Shown piece after piece: positions 44,183 through 53,241 of a DNA stretch of 64,000 bases. This DNA is from JAHJQZ01 sp963675235 (GTDB lineage Bacteria > Pseudomonadota > Alphaproteobacteria > Rhizobiales > Devosiaceae). The notes under the pieces were generated by a model. It saw only the letters and a list, made by a program, of their open reading frames with translations, ran no database searches and had not been told where the DNA came from. The translations under genes were made by a program, and so were the position numbers. How positions within the stretch are numbered: the first letter of the stretch is position 1; each line of letters opens with the position of its first letter. The DNA is taken from positions 930,001 to 994,000 of the forward strand of contig CAXXFU010000004.1 in assembly GCA_963675235.2 (NCBI GenBank), given 5' to 3'.

Positions 44183-44209
44183 TTGCAAAGGCGTACGGCC
44201 CGGTATAAG
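44183..44209 (+). promoter_or_regulatory. Possible tRNA-Arg promoter
   Basis: TTGCAA (44183-44188), 15-16 bases, TATAAG (44204-44209), about 38 bases before the tRNA. The spacing is a little short. The remaining 44052-44246 interval holds no gene. Confidence 0.4.
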
Positions 44210-44246
44210 TGTCGCGCCTGTTGCGGGGCCAAGCCCCCGCATGGAT

Positions 44247-44323
44247 GCGCCCGTAGCTCAGCTGGATAGAGCACCAGACTACGAATCTGGGGGTCAGGAG
44301 TTCGAATCTCTTCGGGCGCGCCA
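44247..44323 (+). tRNA. tRNA-Arg (anticodon ACG)
   Basis: Acceptor stem GCGCCCG / CGGGCGC, D-arm GCTC...GAGC, anticodon stem CCAGA/TCTGG with loop CTACGAA (anticodon ACG), T-loop TTCGAAT, discriminator G, and encoded CCA (44321-44323). A run CTTTTCCC follows. The truncated ridA remnant starts 10 bases beyond on the other strand. Confidence 0.97.
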
Positions 44324-44332
44324 TCTTTTCCC

Positions 44333-44581
44333 TCAATTGTCCTTCAAAAAAACACGTCGTCTTGACGACCGTATCGAGCCCGGCGCCGCCGGCTTCGAGA
44401 ACGGCCTTGAGATCGCCGAGCGACGCGCGCGTCTGTTTCTTGATGCGCCTTCGGCAAAAGCCGCAGTCCTGGGATCGAGCGGCGGCGGGCCGGAGGAAAA
44501 CATCAGGTCGTTGAGGGTAATGCCCTGAGAATTGGGACCAATGGCGGCCGCGGCGTTCTCAGTGCGAATTGGATTTCTCAT
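44333..44581 (-). pseudogene. RidA (YjgF/UK114) family gene, frameshifted and truncated
   Basis: From ATG 44581 it reads MRNPIRTENAAAAIGPNSQG then LNDLMFSSG, the RidA N terminus. After FAEG the homology (IKKQTRASLGDLKAVLEAGG, then LDTVVKTTC) continues in another frame, and a run of T residues causes a further shift before the sequence ends at the tRNA-Arg. Only about 80 of the usual ~126 residues remain. RidA normally hydrolyses reactive enamines/imines. Confidence 0.8.
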
Positions 44582-44770
44582 CGTTCGGTTCTGTTCCATT
44601 GTCGGCGTCCGCTTTGAATTCGAAGATCTCGCGCTCGAACAGGTGGCGCGTGATCAACGTGTTGCGCAGCTTGAAGCCGATGCGCGGATCGACGTCGACA
44701 GTCGCGATGGCCAGTTCCGGGGCCTGATGGATGGCGTCCGATGCGAGCAAGGAAACGGTCTCGGCGCACG
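44559..44770 (-). pseudogene. C-terminal remnant of an unidentified enzyme
   Basis: A frame ending 23 bases inside the ridA remnant reads APELAIATVDVDPRIGFKLR then NTLITRHLFEREIFEFK. It looks like the end of a real protein and faintly like the C terminus of carbon-nitrogen hydrolases, but no catalytic part remains. I cannot name it securely. Overlap with ridA suggests they once formed an operon. Confidence 0.35.
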
Positions 44771-44819
44771 ATTGGGACCCGAGCTGCTCCGGCGTCGTCT
44801 CGGCCCGGCTCAAATTCGC

Positions 44820-45090
44820 CGCCGTCGTCGGTGATCCCAACGCTCTGTGGATGCTGGCGCCGGTGGTGGTCCTGCTAACTATCGCGTTCAAGACCCGTTC
44901 GATCCTCAAGGCGGTCATGCTCGGACTTGCCACCGGCACGGTCACCGGCCTGTCGCAGATGGAAGTGGTCAAGGGCATGTTCTGCCCGATGACACTTTTC
45001 ATGACCCTGCACACTGCCGTATTCGCCGGCCGGGGACTGAAATTCGAGCGCGATGCAGCTCCGGAAGACGTGTCCGGCACCGTGACACAG
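44820..45090 (+). pseudogene. Remnant of a membrane transporter
   Basis: In the plus frame, LAPVVVLLTIAFKTRSILKA and VMLGLATGTVTGLSQ form one or two hydrophobic helices resembling ion/solute antiporter segments, followed by a short soluble tail. There is no start with a ribosome-binding site and no full-length protein. From 45091 to 45291 nothing coding is recognised. Confidence 0.35.
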
Positions 45091-45291
45091 CCGGCGGAAC
45101 AAGCCGCTCCCTTCCTGGACGAGGATAAGAGATTCGGCCCACGGCTGCGCTGCGGGTCTCCATTTGCCTCTTCAGTGCGTCGCTGATTTGGGCGATGGAC
45201 TGCCTGCACGAGGCGGTGCCTGCAATCAGTTCGCATAACCCTCGCCTACCGAGCGATCATTGCGCTTGCCCTTTCGTCTGGGTCGCCCCCC

Positions 45292-45879
45292 CTACAGCGT
45301 GACGATGCGTGTCGCGATGCGCTCAAGCAGAGCCTGATCATGACTGATCGCCAGGATGCCCAGGCCTTTGCCAGTGCGCGCCAGCAGGCACTGCCAGATC
45401 TCCACCTGGGCGACCGGGTCGAGCATGGCCGTGATCTCGTCGGCAACCAGGTAACTCAGCCCCGGCGCCAGGGTGCGCAGCAGCGCAACGCGCTGCAATT
45501 CGCCGCCGGAAATCTCGTGCGGATAGCGGTCGTACCAGCTGGTTTCGACACCGAGCTCCTCACGGGTTGCAGCGTCGGATTGCCATGCCTCTTCGACAAT
45601 CCGGCCAATGCGCCAGCGCGGGTCTGTGGCAAAGATCGGCGACTGATGAAGATACTGGACGGGGTTGAACCCGTTCCCGGCCTTTTGTCCGTCGATGGTG
45701 ATGCGTCCGGCCGAGGGTGACAGATGTCCGGCAAGCAGCCGTCCGAGGGTCGACTTGCCCCGTCCCGACCATCCGGTCAGGCCGACGATCTCGCCCGGGC
45801 TGACGGCGATGTCGATACCATCCAGGACGAGCGGCGCGCGCGGTGTGTAGCGATAGCTCAGCTTCTCTGCGTTCAGCAT
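45292..45879 (-). CDS. ABC transporter ATP-binding protein (NikE/DppF-like), short
   Basis: Second ATPase of the five-gene importer at 45.3-50.1 kb. The 195-residue product has Walker A GWSGRGKST near residue 39, a signature variant ISGGELQRVALLRT near residue 120, Walker B YLVADEITAMLD, and SHDQ as H-loop. It is shorter than typical NikE (about 250 residues), ending soon after the H-loop. ATG 45879 overlaps the upstream ATPase gene by 7 bases. Confidence 0.85.
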   Translation of the reverse strand: MLNAEKLSYRYTPRAPLVLDGIDIAVSPGEIVGLTGWSGRGKSTLGRLLAGHLSPSAGRITIDGQKAGNGFNPVQYLHQSPIFATDPRWRIGRIVEEAWQSDAATREELGVETSWYDRYPHEISGGELQRVALLRTLAPGLSYLVADEITAMLDPVAQVEIWQCLLARTGKGLGILAISHDQALLERIATRIVTL

Positions 45880-46673
45880 GTCGCGTGTTCCCGACTGAAT
45901 CCGTTTTGGGGAAGCGCCTGCCACAAGGCGCGCGCGTATGAGGAGAAAAGGCCGTCCCCGTCATCGGCAAAGCCCGAGGCCGGTTCGATGCCCTCCAGGC
46001 GCCCTCCCCGCATAACGGCGACGCGGTCGGCGAAGGGCAGAACCTCCGCGAGACTATGGGTGATGACGAGAACGGCCTTGCCCGCATCCGCCAAGGAGCG
46101 GAGATGGATGAGCACGCCCTCGGCATTGCGGAAATCGAGCCCGCTGGTCGGCTCGTCGGCAACGACAAGTTCGGGATCGCCTACGCTGGCGACCGCCATC
46201 ATCAAGCGACGCGCCATGCCGCCGGAAAGCTGGTGCGGATAGGCTTGGGCTGCGCTGGCATCGAGCCCGTAGCCGGACAGGAGATCGGCAATCTCCGCGC
46301 CGCCGAGCCGACGCCCGACGCGCTGGCCGGCCCAGACCATCTGCTTGCGGCAGCGCGTCATCGGGTCGAGATGACTGACCGATTGCGGCACCAGCGCCAT
46401 GCGCCGCCCGCACAGTCTTGCCCGTTGCGCCTGATCGAGGATTATCCCGTCGAACCGGAGACGCCCATGGGTTACAGCATTATCGGGCAGAATGCCGAAA
46501 ATGGCGTGCGCCAGGAGACTCTTGCCGGCGCCCGACGCACCGATCAGGGCGAGCACCTCGCCCCGCTCGACGCCGAAACTCAGGCCTTTGAGAACATGAA
46601 GTTCGCGCTTTCGCACCAATCCGTCATAGCGGGAGAACCCGATCGACAGCTGTTCAACCGAAAGCAGTGTCAT
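45873..46673 (-). CDS. ABC transporter ATP-binding protein (NikD/DppD-like)
   Basis: First ATPase of the importer, 266 residues. Walker A is GASGAGKSLL near residue 41, the Q-loop PQSVSHLDPMTR carries the LDPMT pattern typical of nickel/peptide importers, the signature is LSGGMARRLMM near residue 150, and Walker B VVADEPTSGLD. The open frame continues far upstream, but MTLLSVEQLS at 46673 is the start, because it overlaps the permease stop as ATGA. Confidence 0.88.
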   Translation of the reverse strand: MTLLSVEQLSIGFSRYDGLVRKRELHVLKGLSFGVERGEVLALIGASGAGKSLLAHAIFGILPDNAVTHGRLRFDGIILDQAQRARLCGRRMALVPQSVSHLDPMTRCRKQMVWAGQRVGRRLGGAEIADLLSGYGLDASAAQAYPHQLSGGMARRLMMAVASVGDPELVVADEPTSGLDFRNAEGVLIHLRSLADAGKAVLVITHSLAEVLPFADRVAVMRGGRLEGIEPASGFADDGDGLFSSYARALWQALPQNGFSREHATC

Positions 46674-47533
46674 TTGTGCGCCTGCCTTGGATCGAGGATC
46701 AGGCGAAGTCCGTTGCCGATGGCATCGAAGCACAAAACGAGCAGCAATAGGCTCAGCCCCGGATAGAGCCCGAGCCAGAACTTGCCGGCCGTCAGATAGC
46801 GCATCGATTCCGACAACAGCACGCCGATTGCCGGCTTGGTCGGTTCGAGACCGAAGCCGATGAAGGTCAGACCGGCCTCGTGCAGGATGGCGTGGGGAAA
46901 CAGCAGCACCAGCCCGACCAGCATCTGCGGAATGAGGTGCGGCAGGAAATGATGCCGGCCGATATACCACCAGGATTTGCCGAAGTTCCGCGACGACACG
47001 ACGAAGTCGGCGTGGCGCAACTGCAGAATCTCTGCCCTCAAGATGCGGGTCAGCCGTGGCCAATGCGTCACGGCAACGGCGATGATCACGGCATGGGTGC
47101 CGCCGCCGAGCGCGAAGGAAATGAGGATCAGCAGAACCAGATGCGGCAGGCCCATGGTCGCATCGACCAGAAACGAGACGAGCATATCGGCCCAGCGTCC
47201 GCATGTCGTGGCAAAGACCGACAACAAGACGGCGACGAGGGCCGACAGCGAGGCGGCGAACAGTCCGACCCAAAGGCTGACGTTCAGTCCGTGAACCGTG
47301 CGGGCGAACATGTCGTGGCCGAACTGGTCGGTGCCGAACCAGTGCACCCATGACGGTGGCGCCAGGCGCGCAGCGAAATCGGCATCGATGCCGAAACCGC
47401 CAAAGGCGAATGAGCCGAGGATGATGAAGGCGATTCCGGCAAACCCGATGCCGCCGGCAATCAGCGTCGCGACCCGTGTGTTGAGGCGAAAGCCCGGCGC
47501 TCGGACCGCACCGGTCTGAATGGCTTCGGTCAT
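46670..47533 (-). CDS. ABC transporter permease (NikC/DppC-like)
   Basis: A 287-residue inner-membrane permease. It has the N-terminal TM, the DppC-type periplasmic pattern HWFGTDQFGHDMFARTVHGL near residue 65, five further TM segments, and the EAA-type loop (FVVSSRNFGKSWWYIGRHHF). The frame is open upstream, but MTEAIQTG at 47533 overlaps the partner permease stop as ATGA. Confidence 0.9.
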   Translation of the reverse strand: MTEAIQTGAVRAPGFRLNTRVATLIAGGIGFAGIAFIILGSFAFGGFGIDADFAARLAPPSWVHWFGTDQFGHDMFARTVHGLNVSLWVGLFAASLSALVAVLLSVFATTCGRWADMLVSFLVDATMGLPHLVLLILISFALGGGTHAVIIAVAVTHWPRLTRILRAEILQLRHADFVVSSRNFGKSWWYIGRHHFLPHLIPQMLVGLVLLFPHAILHEAGLTFIGFGLEPTKPAIGVLLSESMRYLTAGKFWLGLYPGLSLLLLVLCFDAIGNGLRLILDPRQAHK

Positions 47534-48528
47534 GGCGCAACCTCCAGATCGGGCGTCTCGCCGATGCGCGGATCGACGACGCGATACAAGATGTCGGCAA
47601 TGGTGTTGCCCACCGAAACGAACAGCGTCAGGAACAGGGCGATGGCCATCAGCAGCGGCACGTCGCCCTTGATCCCGGCTTCGACGGCAGCGCGCCCGAG
47701 ACCAGGATAGGCAAAGACCTGTTCGGCCAGAAGCGAACCGCCGAACAGTTCGCCGAGCGAGGCGAAGAGCACGGTGATCGCCGGCAGGGCGGCGTTGCGG
47801 GCGCCGTGCCTGATGGCGACGTCGATCAGGGACGCCCCTTGCGCCCGCGCGTAAAGGGCGAAATCGGACCGCATGATCTCGATCATCTTGGCGCGGGTGT
47901 GGAGCGTAATCTGCGCCACGCCGAGCACGGTGAGCGTGATCAGCGGCAGGATGAGGTGATGCAGGCGCTCGACAAGCGTCACGTTTTCCGGCAAGGCGCC
48001 GATCGGCGCGGCGCAACAGACCGGCGTCCAGTTGAGGCCGACCGAAAAGACGACAAGCAGCAAGATGGCGAGCCAGAAGGTCGGTGTCGATGCCAGCAGA
48101 TAGGCATAGGTGCGGATGATCCGGTCGAGCCATGTGTCCGGCAAGGCGCCGGCCGTCACTCCGAGCACGAAGCCGAGCACGCCCGACAGCAGCCAGGCCA
48201 GTCCCATCAATGGCAATGAGGTCTGGAAGCGCTTGACGAGTATGTCGACGACGGGGGCGCTATAGGTCATGGACGTGCCGAGATCGCCCTCGGCGAGATT
48301 GCCCAGCCACTTGCCGAACTGGACCAGCGCCGGCTGATCCAGTCCCCATCTGGCGGCGATGAGATCGCGTTGTTCCGGCCCGACCCGGGCGATGTTCGGC
48401 CCGAGATAGGCATTAATCGGATCGACCGGCGAGATTTTCGCCAGCGCAAAGGCGACAAGGGCGACGGCGGCCAGCACGAGAGCCAGCCGCACGAACCGGG
48501 TCGCCAGAAAGGTCGGCCAGTTGGTCAT
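47530..48528 (-). CDS. ABC transporter permease (NikB/DppB-like)
   Basis: A 332-residue permease with the DppB-type N-terminal TM and IAARWGLDQPALVQFGKWLG near residue 57, LLASTPTFWLAILLLVVFSVG near residue 145, and ARAQGASLIDVAIRHGARNA (EAA loop) near residue 230. Six TM segments are predicted. It starts 7 bases behind the binding-protein gene. Confidence 0.9.
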   Translation of the reverse strand: MTNWPTFLATRFVRLALVLAAVALVAFALAKISPVDPINAYLGPNIARVGPEQRDLIAARWGLDQPALVQFGKWLGNLAEGDLGTSMTYSAPVVDILVKRFQTSLPLMGLAWLLSGVLGFVLGVTAGALPDTWLDRIIRTYAYLLASTPTFWLAILLLVVFSVGLNWTPVCCAAPIGALPENVTLVERLHHLILPLITLTVLGVAQITLHTRAKMIEIMRSDFALYARAQGASLIDVAIRHGARNAALPAITVLFASLGELFGGSLLAEQVFAYPGLGRAAVEAGIKGDVPLLMAIALFLTLFVSVGNTIADILYRVVDPRIGETPDLEVAP

Positions 48529-48535
48529 CGCGGGG

Positions 48536-50119
48536 TCACTCGCACGTCCAGGTCCAGTTCTGGATCAGCGCCGTGATCGGCCAGCCATGACCGTGTGGCT
48601 CGATCTGGGTCGGGCCGAGATCGAGGCAGTCGTTGACGTAGTAGATGTGGTCGAGATTGACCAGCCAGGCCCAGCCGGCGAGCCCCTTGGCGGAAAAGCC
48701 GGTTGTGCCGTCCCACTCCGCCGCCTGCCAGTCCGGATAGGAGGCTTCGAGGCCTGCCGCCGCCTGCGCCGCCGCGAAATGGGCATCGACCGTCGGATCG
48801 GAGAAATAGCCGGGATTGTAATAGCCCTGACCGCCCAGGGAACTCTGATAAAGGCTGTAGACTTCGAGCGGGGTCTGGCTTCCCCAGCCGAACAAGACCG
48901 GATCGGCATGCATCAGCCGCTCGATGTCTTCCCAGCTCTTGCCGAGCGGGGTCGCTTCGATGCCGATGGCCTTGAGCTGTTCGGAAGCCGTAATGACGAT
49001 GGCCTGCCGCGTGCTGTCCGAGGCCGGATAGACCAGCGGGAAGCTGGCACGCTGACCGTCCTTGACGCGGATGCCGTCAGCGCCGACGGCCCAGCCGGCG
49101 GCATCGAGCAGCGCCTTGGCGGCATCCGGATCGAATGCGACAGCCGCTTCGGGATTTGACCACGGCAACCCGTCGGCGGGACCATAGGCCGCCGTACCAT
49201 GGCCGAGCAGTGCCACCTCGACGATCTGCTGGCGGTCGATACCGAGATTGATCGCCTGCCGGATGGCAAGATCGGCGGTGACGGTGTTGCCGATCGGGTT
49301 GTCGTCCGCCGTGGTCTTTCCGGTGTCCGGCACCATCGGGAAGGACATGCCGCGATTGTCGACGGAATCGACGACGACCTGCCTGAATCCTGCGGGCGGC
49401 GCATCGGCGGTTGCCGCCTGCACGGCCACCATGTCGACCTGGCCGGCATGGGCTGCAGCAAGACTGGTGTCGTCATCGGTGAACACGAAGGTGATGTCCG
49501 TGAAGGGCGACTGCTTGCCGTAATAGTGGGGATTCTGTTTGACGATCAGCTGCTCGCCCTCGGTCCATGACACCAGCTCATAGGGGCCGGACCCGACCGG
49601 ATGGCGGGAATAGTCCGGCCCATAGCTGTCGGCCGGCACGATGCCGAGGGTGTAGAGGAACTCGGAGAAGGTGATCCAGGGCTTGTTGAGCCTGATCTCC
49701 ACGGTCGTGTCGTCGATGGCCACGGCCGTGTCGAGAACCGTCAGGTCGAGCGTGCCACCGGCGGTCTTTGCGTGATTGAAGGTGAAAGCAACGTCCTTTG
49801 CCGTCAGCGGCGTGCCATCGGAGAATCTGGCGTCGGTCCTGAGCGTCATCGTCCAGGCCAGCCGGTCATCTGACAGGGACCAGTCGGTTGCCAAATCGGG
49901 TACAGTCGTCATCCGGGCGTCGCGGGACAAAAGCGTCGACTGAAACAGTGGATGGCCATAGCGGCCCCAGCCAAGCAGCGGGTCGTAGCCATTGTCCGGT
50001 TCGCCACCGATGGCGAGGATCAGGTCCGATTTGGCAAGGGCTACGCCTCCGGCAGCCAGGGTGGCGGTCGAAACCAACAGGGCCAAGGCAAGACCCTTGC
50101 AGAAATTGCAATGCATCAT
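48536..50119 (-). CDS. ABC importer substrate-binding protein (family 5, NikA/CntA-like)
   Basis: First gene of the SBP-permease-permease-ATPase-ATPase importer. The 527-residue exported protein has a signal peptide (residues ~8-29, ALALLVSTATLAAGGVALA) and the SBP_bac_5 pattern: LATDWSLSDDRLAWTMTLR, DARFSDGTPLTAKDVAFTFN near residue 98, and later GSGPYELVSW. Gene order matches nickel/cobalt-type (Nik, Cnt) and dipeptide (Dpp) systems. The short ATPases and overall layout favour the Nik/Cnt group, but the ligand is not proven; peptides or metal chelates are both possible. Confidence 0.85.
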   Translation of the reverse strand: MMHCNFCKGLALALLVSTATLAAGGVALAKSDLILAIGGEPDNGYDPLLGWGRYGHPLFQSTLLSRDARMTTVPDLATDWSLSDDRLAWTMTLRTDARFSDGTPLTAKDVAFTFNHAKTAGGTLDLTVLDTAVAIDDTTVEIRLNKPWITFSEFLYTLGIVPADSYGPDYSRHPVGSGPYELVSWTEGEQLIVKQNPHYYGKQSPFTDITFVFTDDDTSLAAAHAGQVDMVAVQAATADAPPAGFRQVVVDSVDNRGMSFPMVPDTGKTTADDNPIGNTVTADLAIRQAINLGIDRQQIVEVALLGHGTAAYGPADGLPWSNPEAAVAFDPDAAKALLDAAGWAVGADGIRVKDGQRASFPLVYPASDSTRQAIVITASEQLKAIGIEATPLGKSWEDIERLMHADPVLFGWGSQTPLEVYSLYQSSLGGQGYYNPGYFSDPTVDAHFAAAQAAAGLEASYPDWQAAEWDGTTGFSAKGLAGWAWLVNLDHIYYVNDCLDLGPTQIEPHGHGWPITALIQNWTWTCE

Positions 50120-50246
50120 TCGTCCTTGATTGTGCGCTTGTGTCCGACGGGGGGGGTCGGATCAGGAAATCAATGCACGCACGGTAGAAGGCGAAAAGTA
50201 TGAAATCGAGTCATTTTTTTCATAACATGCGCGGCCGCTTGCCGCA

Positions 50247-50654
50247 TCACCGCCCACGGTTTTCGGCGCGTTCGGTATCGCGGGAAAATAGGATGCCACT
50301 GCGGCTGCGATCGAATGTTTCGGCGAGTCCCTGCAACTCCGGGGCAGGCCGATCATGCCGCGCACGACTTCGTCGCGAAACAGCAGCGCGCGGCTTATGA
50401 ACGGAATGACGTCATTGGGTCCGATATCGCTGACCCGGTTTTGCGGCAGATTGAGGCCGGTCATCATCAGGTTGCCGGCCTCGAACGTACCGATGAAATC
50501 GCCGACGAAATAGCGGCCTGAAGTCGCGACGATCTGGTGAACTTCATGCTCCGGGATGAAAGTGCCAGCATACGGTCGAAAAAGGACAGCAGTGTTCCCA
50601 TGCACGGAACGATTCGTTGCGTCCGATCGGTACCACTTCAAAATCTGGCTGCAT
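50247..50654 (-). pseudogene. AraC-family regulator remnant (sensor part only)
   Basis: From ATG 50654 (preceded by GGAGAGGGAAGAG) it reads MQPDFEVVPIGRNESFRAWE to HFHPGA-stop. The homology then continues one frame over as HEVHQIVATSGRYFVGDFIG and FEAGNLMMTGLNLPQN, and shifts again before PELQGLAETFDRSRSGILFS. This is the cupin sensor of an AraC regulator; the helix-turn-helix half is gone. Two frameshifts and a deletion make it non-functional. It lies upstream of the Nik-like importer. 50655-50955 shows no gene. Confidence 0.75.
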
Positions 50655-50955
50655 CTCTTCCCTCTCCTCCGGCTCATTCTCCGGAGCCGGTCAATTCGCC
50701 CCTCAACGACTTGACAAATGCGAGGCCAGACCGGTGCAAGTCTGGCCGCTACATCGAATCCGGCCAGAGCCTGATTTCTTTCGTGTCGCATGGCGTGCGC
50801 TCAAGCGATTAGTTGCGTGTCTGGCACGCGCAGCCTGTCGCGGAATGCTCTCAGAGTTACACATTGATAATAAAACACATTTTCGAATCCGCGCGCAGAA
50901 ACAGTCCTAGCGCGAGGCGAATCGCCGTGGATGGACCGAAAATGGCGCCAGGAAA

Positions 50956-52218
50956 TCAGCGCGCGCCGCGCGCCGCCGCGGCATAGATGCGAAGCACCCG
51001 CTGAACGGCGGCGACAAGCATGTCGTCCAGGCCTGTCGATGTCATGCCGGAGGTGAAGGAGGGCAGGTACTGGCTGATCAGCGGTTCGGGGATCGTCCTG
51101 CCGGCGAGGCGGTCGCCAAGCGCCGCCACGGCGGCTGCGGCAGCCGGGTCCGGCCAATAATAGCGGATGCGATCCGAATAGCTGAAATGGCGCTGCAGCC
51201 ACAGCTCGGCCTCGCTGCCCGAGTAGTACTTGTCCCAGTTGCCCGGCGCGGCAAGCATCACCTCTTCCATCGCCGCCATCAGGCGCTGGCGTGGCGGGTG
51301 TCCGTCGAGGGCATCGGCAATGGCGTCGAGGCCATAGAGCGCCTCACGCAGCGCGAAGGTCAGCCAGGGTCCGACCTTGAGGATGGCGAAACCCCCGCGC
51401 ACCAGCGCGGCAAGACCGGCGCCGGTCTGGTAATCCGTCGAGTGCGCTTCGAACACCAGACCCGGCAGTTTGGTCAGGCCTGCCGACAGCGCACGCGCGG
51501 CATCGGGATCGAAATGCACGACGTTGGAATGACCGAATTCGACACCGGGCTGGACCACAAGGCCGATGACGCGCGCAAAGGCATCGGTGAGCCCTCTTTC
51601 CTCGAACGCCCGGCGATGGATGTCATAGGTCCGGGCCGCAGCATCGGGGCTGGTCACCTCGAGCGTGTCGATCTCCTCGAGCGCGCCGCCGGGCACCGGC
51701 ACCTCGGTTCCGATGACATAGACCGGCGCAATGCCGGAGATATGCGCCTCGGCCGTCGCGGCGAGACGGGCGGCGCGTTCCGCGGTGACCTCGTCCGGCA
51801 GCGCGACCGGCTCGCCGGCGCAGCCCATCGAGGTGTCGAGATGCAGCTTGGTGAAGCCGGCCTCGGCGAACCCGGCAATCATGACGTCTGCCTTGGCCAT
51901 CGCCTCTTCGGCCGGCAGTCCTTTCCAGGGATTGGGCCCGAGATGGTCGCCGCCGAGCAGGATGCGATCCCGGTCCAGCCCCACCTTGTCCGCAACGGCT
52001 TCGACCATCTGGCGAAAATCGCCCGGCGTCATGCCGGTATAGCCGCCATCCTGATTGACCTGGTTGCAGGTCGCCTCGATCAACGCCGGCTCGCCGGTTT
52101 CGCGCGCCAGTTTCAGCGCCGCTTCGATCACCAGCGGATGCGCCGAACAGACCGATGTGATGCCTTCGGGCCGACCGGCGTGAAATGCGGTGGGTAGTCT
52201 CGTCAGGGGATGGGTCAT
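50956..52218 (-). CDS. gatZ: GatZ/KbaZ-like tagatose-bisphosphate aldolase subunit
   Basis: A 420-residue protein of the class II tagatose-1,6-bisphosphate aldolase non-catalytic (GatZ/KbaZ) family. It has ITSVCSAHPLVIEAALKLA, then LIEATCNQVNQDGGYTGMTP near residue 45, LLGGDHLGPNPW near residue 90, and KLHLDTSMGCAG near residue 125. Some GatZ-like proteins act alone in galactitol/tagatose or altritol pathways. It overlaps the stop of a broken kinase gene as ATGA (52215-52218), so it was the second gene of a kinase-aldolase operon. It appears intact, but its pathway partner is dead. Confidence 0.9.
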   Translation of the reverse strand: MTHPLTRLPTAFHAGRPEGITSVCSAHPLVIEAALKLARETGEPALIEATCNQVNQDGGYTGMTPGDFRQMVEAVADKVGLDRDRILLGGDHLGPNPWKGLPAEEAMAKADVMIAGFAEAGFTKLHLDTSMGCAGEPVALPDEVTAERAARLAATAEAHISGIAPVYVIGTEVPVPGGALEEIDTLEVTSPDAAARTYDIHRRAFEERGLTDAFARVIGLVVQPGVEFGHSNVVHFDPDAARALSAGLTKLPGLVFEAHSTDYQTGAGLAALVRGGFAILKVGPWLTFALREALYGLDAIADALDGHPPRQRLMAAMEEVMLAAPGNWDKYYSGSEAELWLQRHFSYSDRIRYYWPDPAAAAAVAALGDRLAGRTIPEPLISQYLPSFTSGMTSTGLDDMLVAAVQRVLRIYAAAARGAR

Positions 52219-52787
52219 GCAGCTGTCACGGAATGGTTGGACGCAAATTGGCGTAGCGTTTCGAGATCGAAAGTTCCCTCCATCGGGCCTCGATGGGTGA
52301 CGGCCTGGGCACCGGCCGCCGCGGCAAGCGTCAACGCCTCTATGTGATCCATGCCGCGCAGGCAGAATGCCGTGAAAGCACCGCCAAAACAATCGCCGGC
52401 GCCGGTCGGATCGATTCTTCGACCTTGAAGGCCGGCACGAAGGCATCGCGTTTGGCGCTATGATAGGCATCGCCCCCGGGGTCCTGCTTGTGGACGAAAA
52501 CGTGCGACCCGTTCCGACGCTAACGGACGAAGGCGCTCCCGGTCGGCCGGTCCTGATCGATGCGGACCGCCGAAACTCGACACCATCGGCAATCAGACGA
52601 TCGAGATTGATCCATCCGAACTCGCCGTCCCCCACGCCCGAGACAATCGCGGCCGTCTGGTCGAAGAAGGTCGCCGGCGCGCCCGAGGGAAAGGTCCGGT
52701 CAGTGCAATGGGTTCACGGAATCCGTCACTGATCGTATCGGCAACGATCTCGACGAGGATTTTTCCGATGACAACGACCTTCTTCAT
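52215..52787 (-). pseudogene. PfkB-type sugar kinase (TagK-like), decayed
   Basis: From ATG 52787 it reads MKKVVVIGKILVEIVADTIS and GFREPIALTGPF, strongly reminiscent of rhizobial tagatose kinase. Fragments VGDGEFGWINLDRLIADGVE follow in another frame, and DPTGAGDCFGGAFTAFCLRG, the PfkB catalytic signature, appears in a third near 52400. Only ~190 codons of the usual ~300 remain. 52788-53241 holds no recognisable gene; a minus-strand frame at 52887-53195 has no convincing protein. Confidence 0.85.
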
Positions 52788-53241
52788 GGTCGGCCTGCCT
52801 GCATGACGCGCGCATCCGCGGATGTCGTTGCGCGGACACGTTTGCTTTGAGGTATTGGCACAGGACGGCATTCCACCGCTATGCAGTCACGGCGGCGCAC
52901 TGATGCTTTTGTAGCCGATGCCGGAAGAATCGCCGTAAAGTACAGGTGAAGGCGGGCAGCTCGGAATCGGCAGCGGGTCTGCTTTCGCGAAAAGCCTTGC
53001 CGGCTCAATTACCTGGCCGTGGCAACGCTGTTTGCATGTCTTGACACGGCGCGCGGCCATTCGGAGATGCACGCTTTCGCCAACGAGCCCATCACGCCGG
53101 CTACACCCAGTGTTTGCAGGCTCATGCGCCGCCTCAGCATAGACGACGCCTGTTATTGAATTGGCAACTATGTCAATCACTTCGATCGCGGACAATTGTT
53201 TTATATAGTATATTTGTTGCCCATAGACTGGAGTGACTCGA

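Noticed and set aside
45873..47600. 575-codon frame that would fuse extra sequence to the NikD-like ATPase
   Set aside because: The upstream part is the permease gene read in another frame; MTLLSVEQLS with the ATGA overlap is the real start.
52887..53195. Minus-strand frame of 102 codons between the kinase remnant and the receiver gene
   Set aside because: It starts without a ribosome-binding site and resembles no family; it may be further debris but cannot be supported as a gene.
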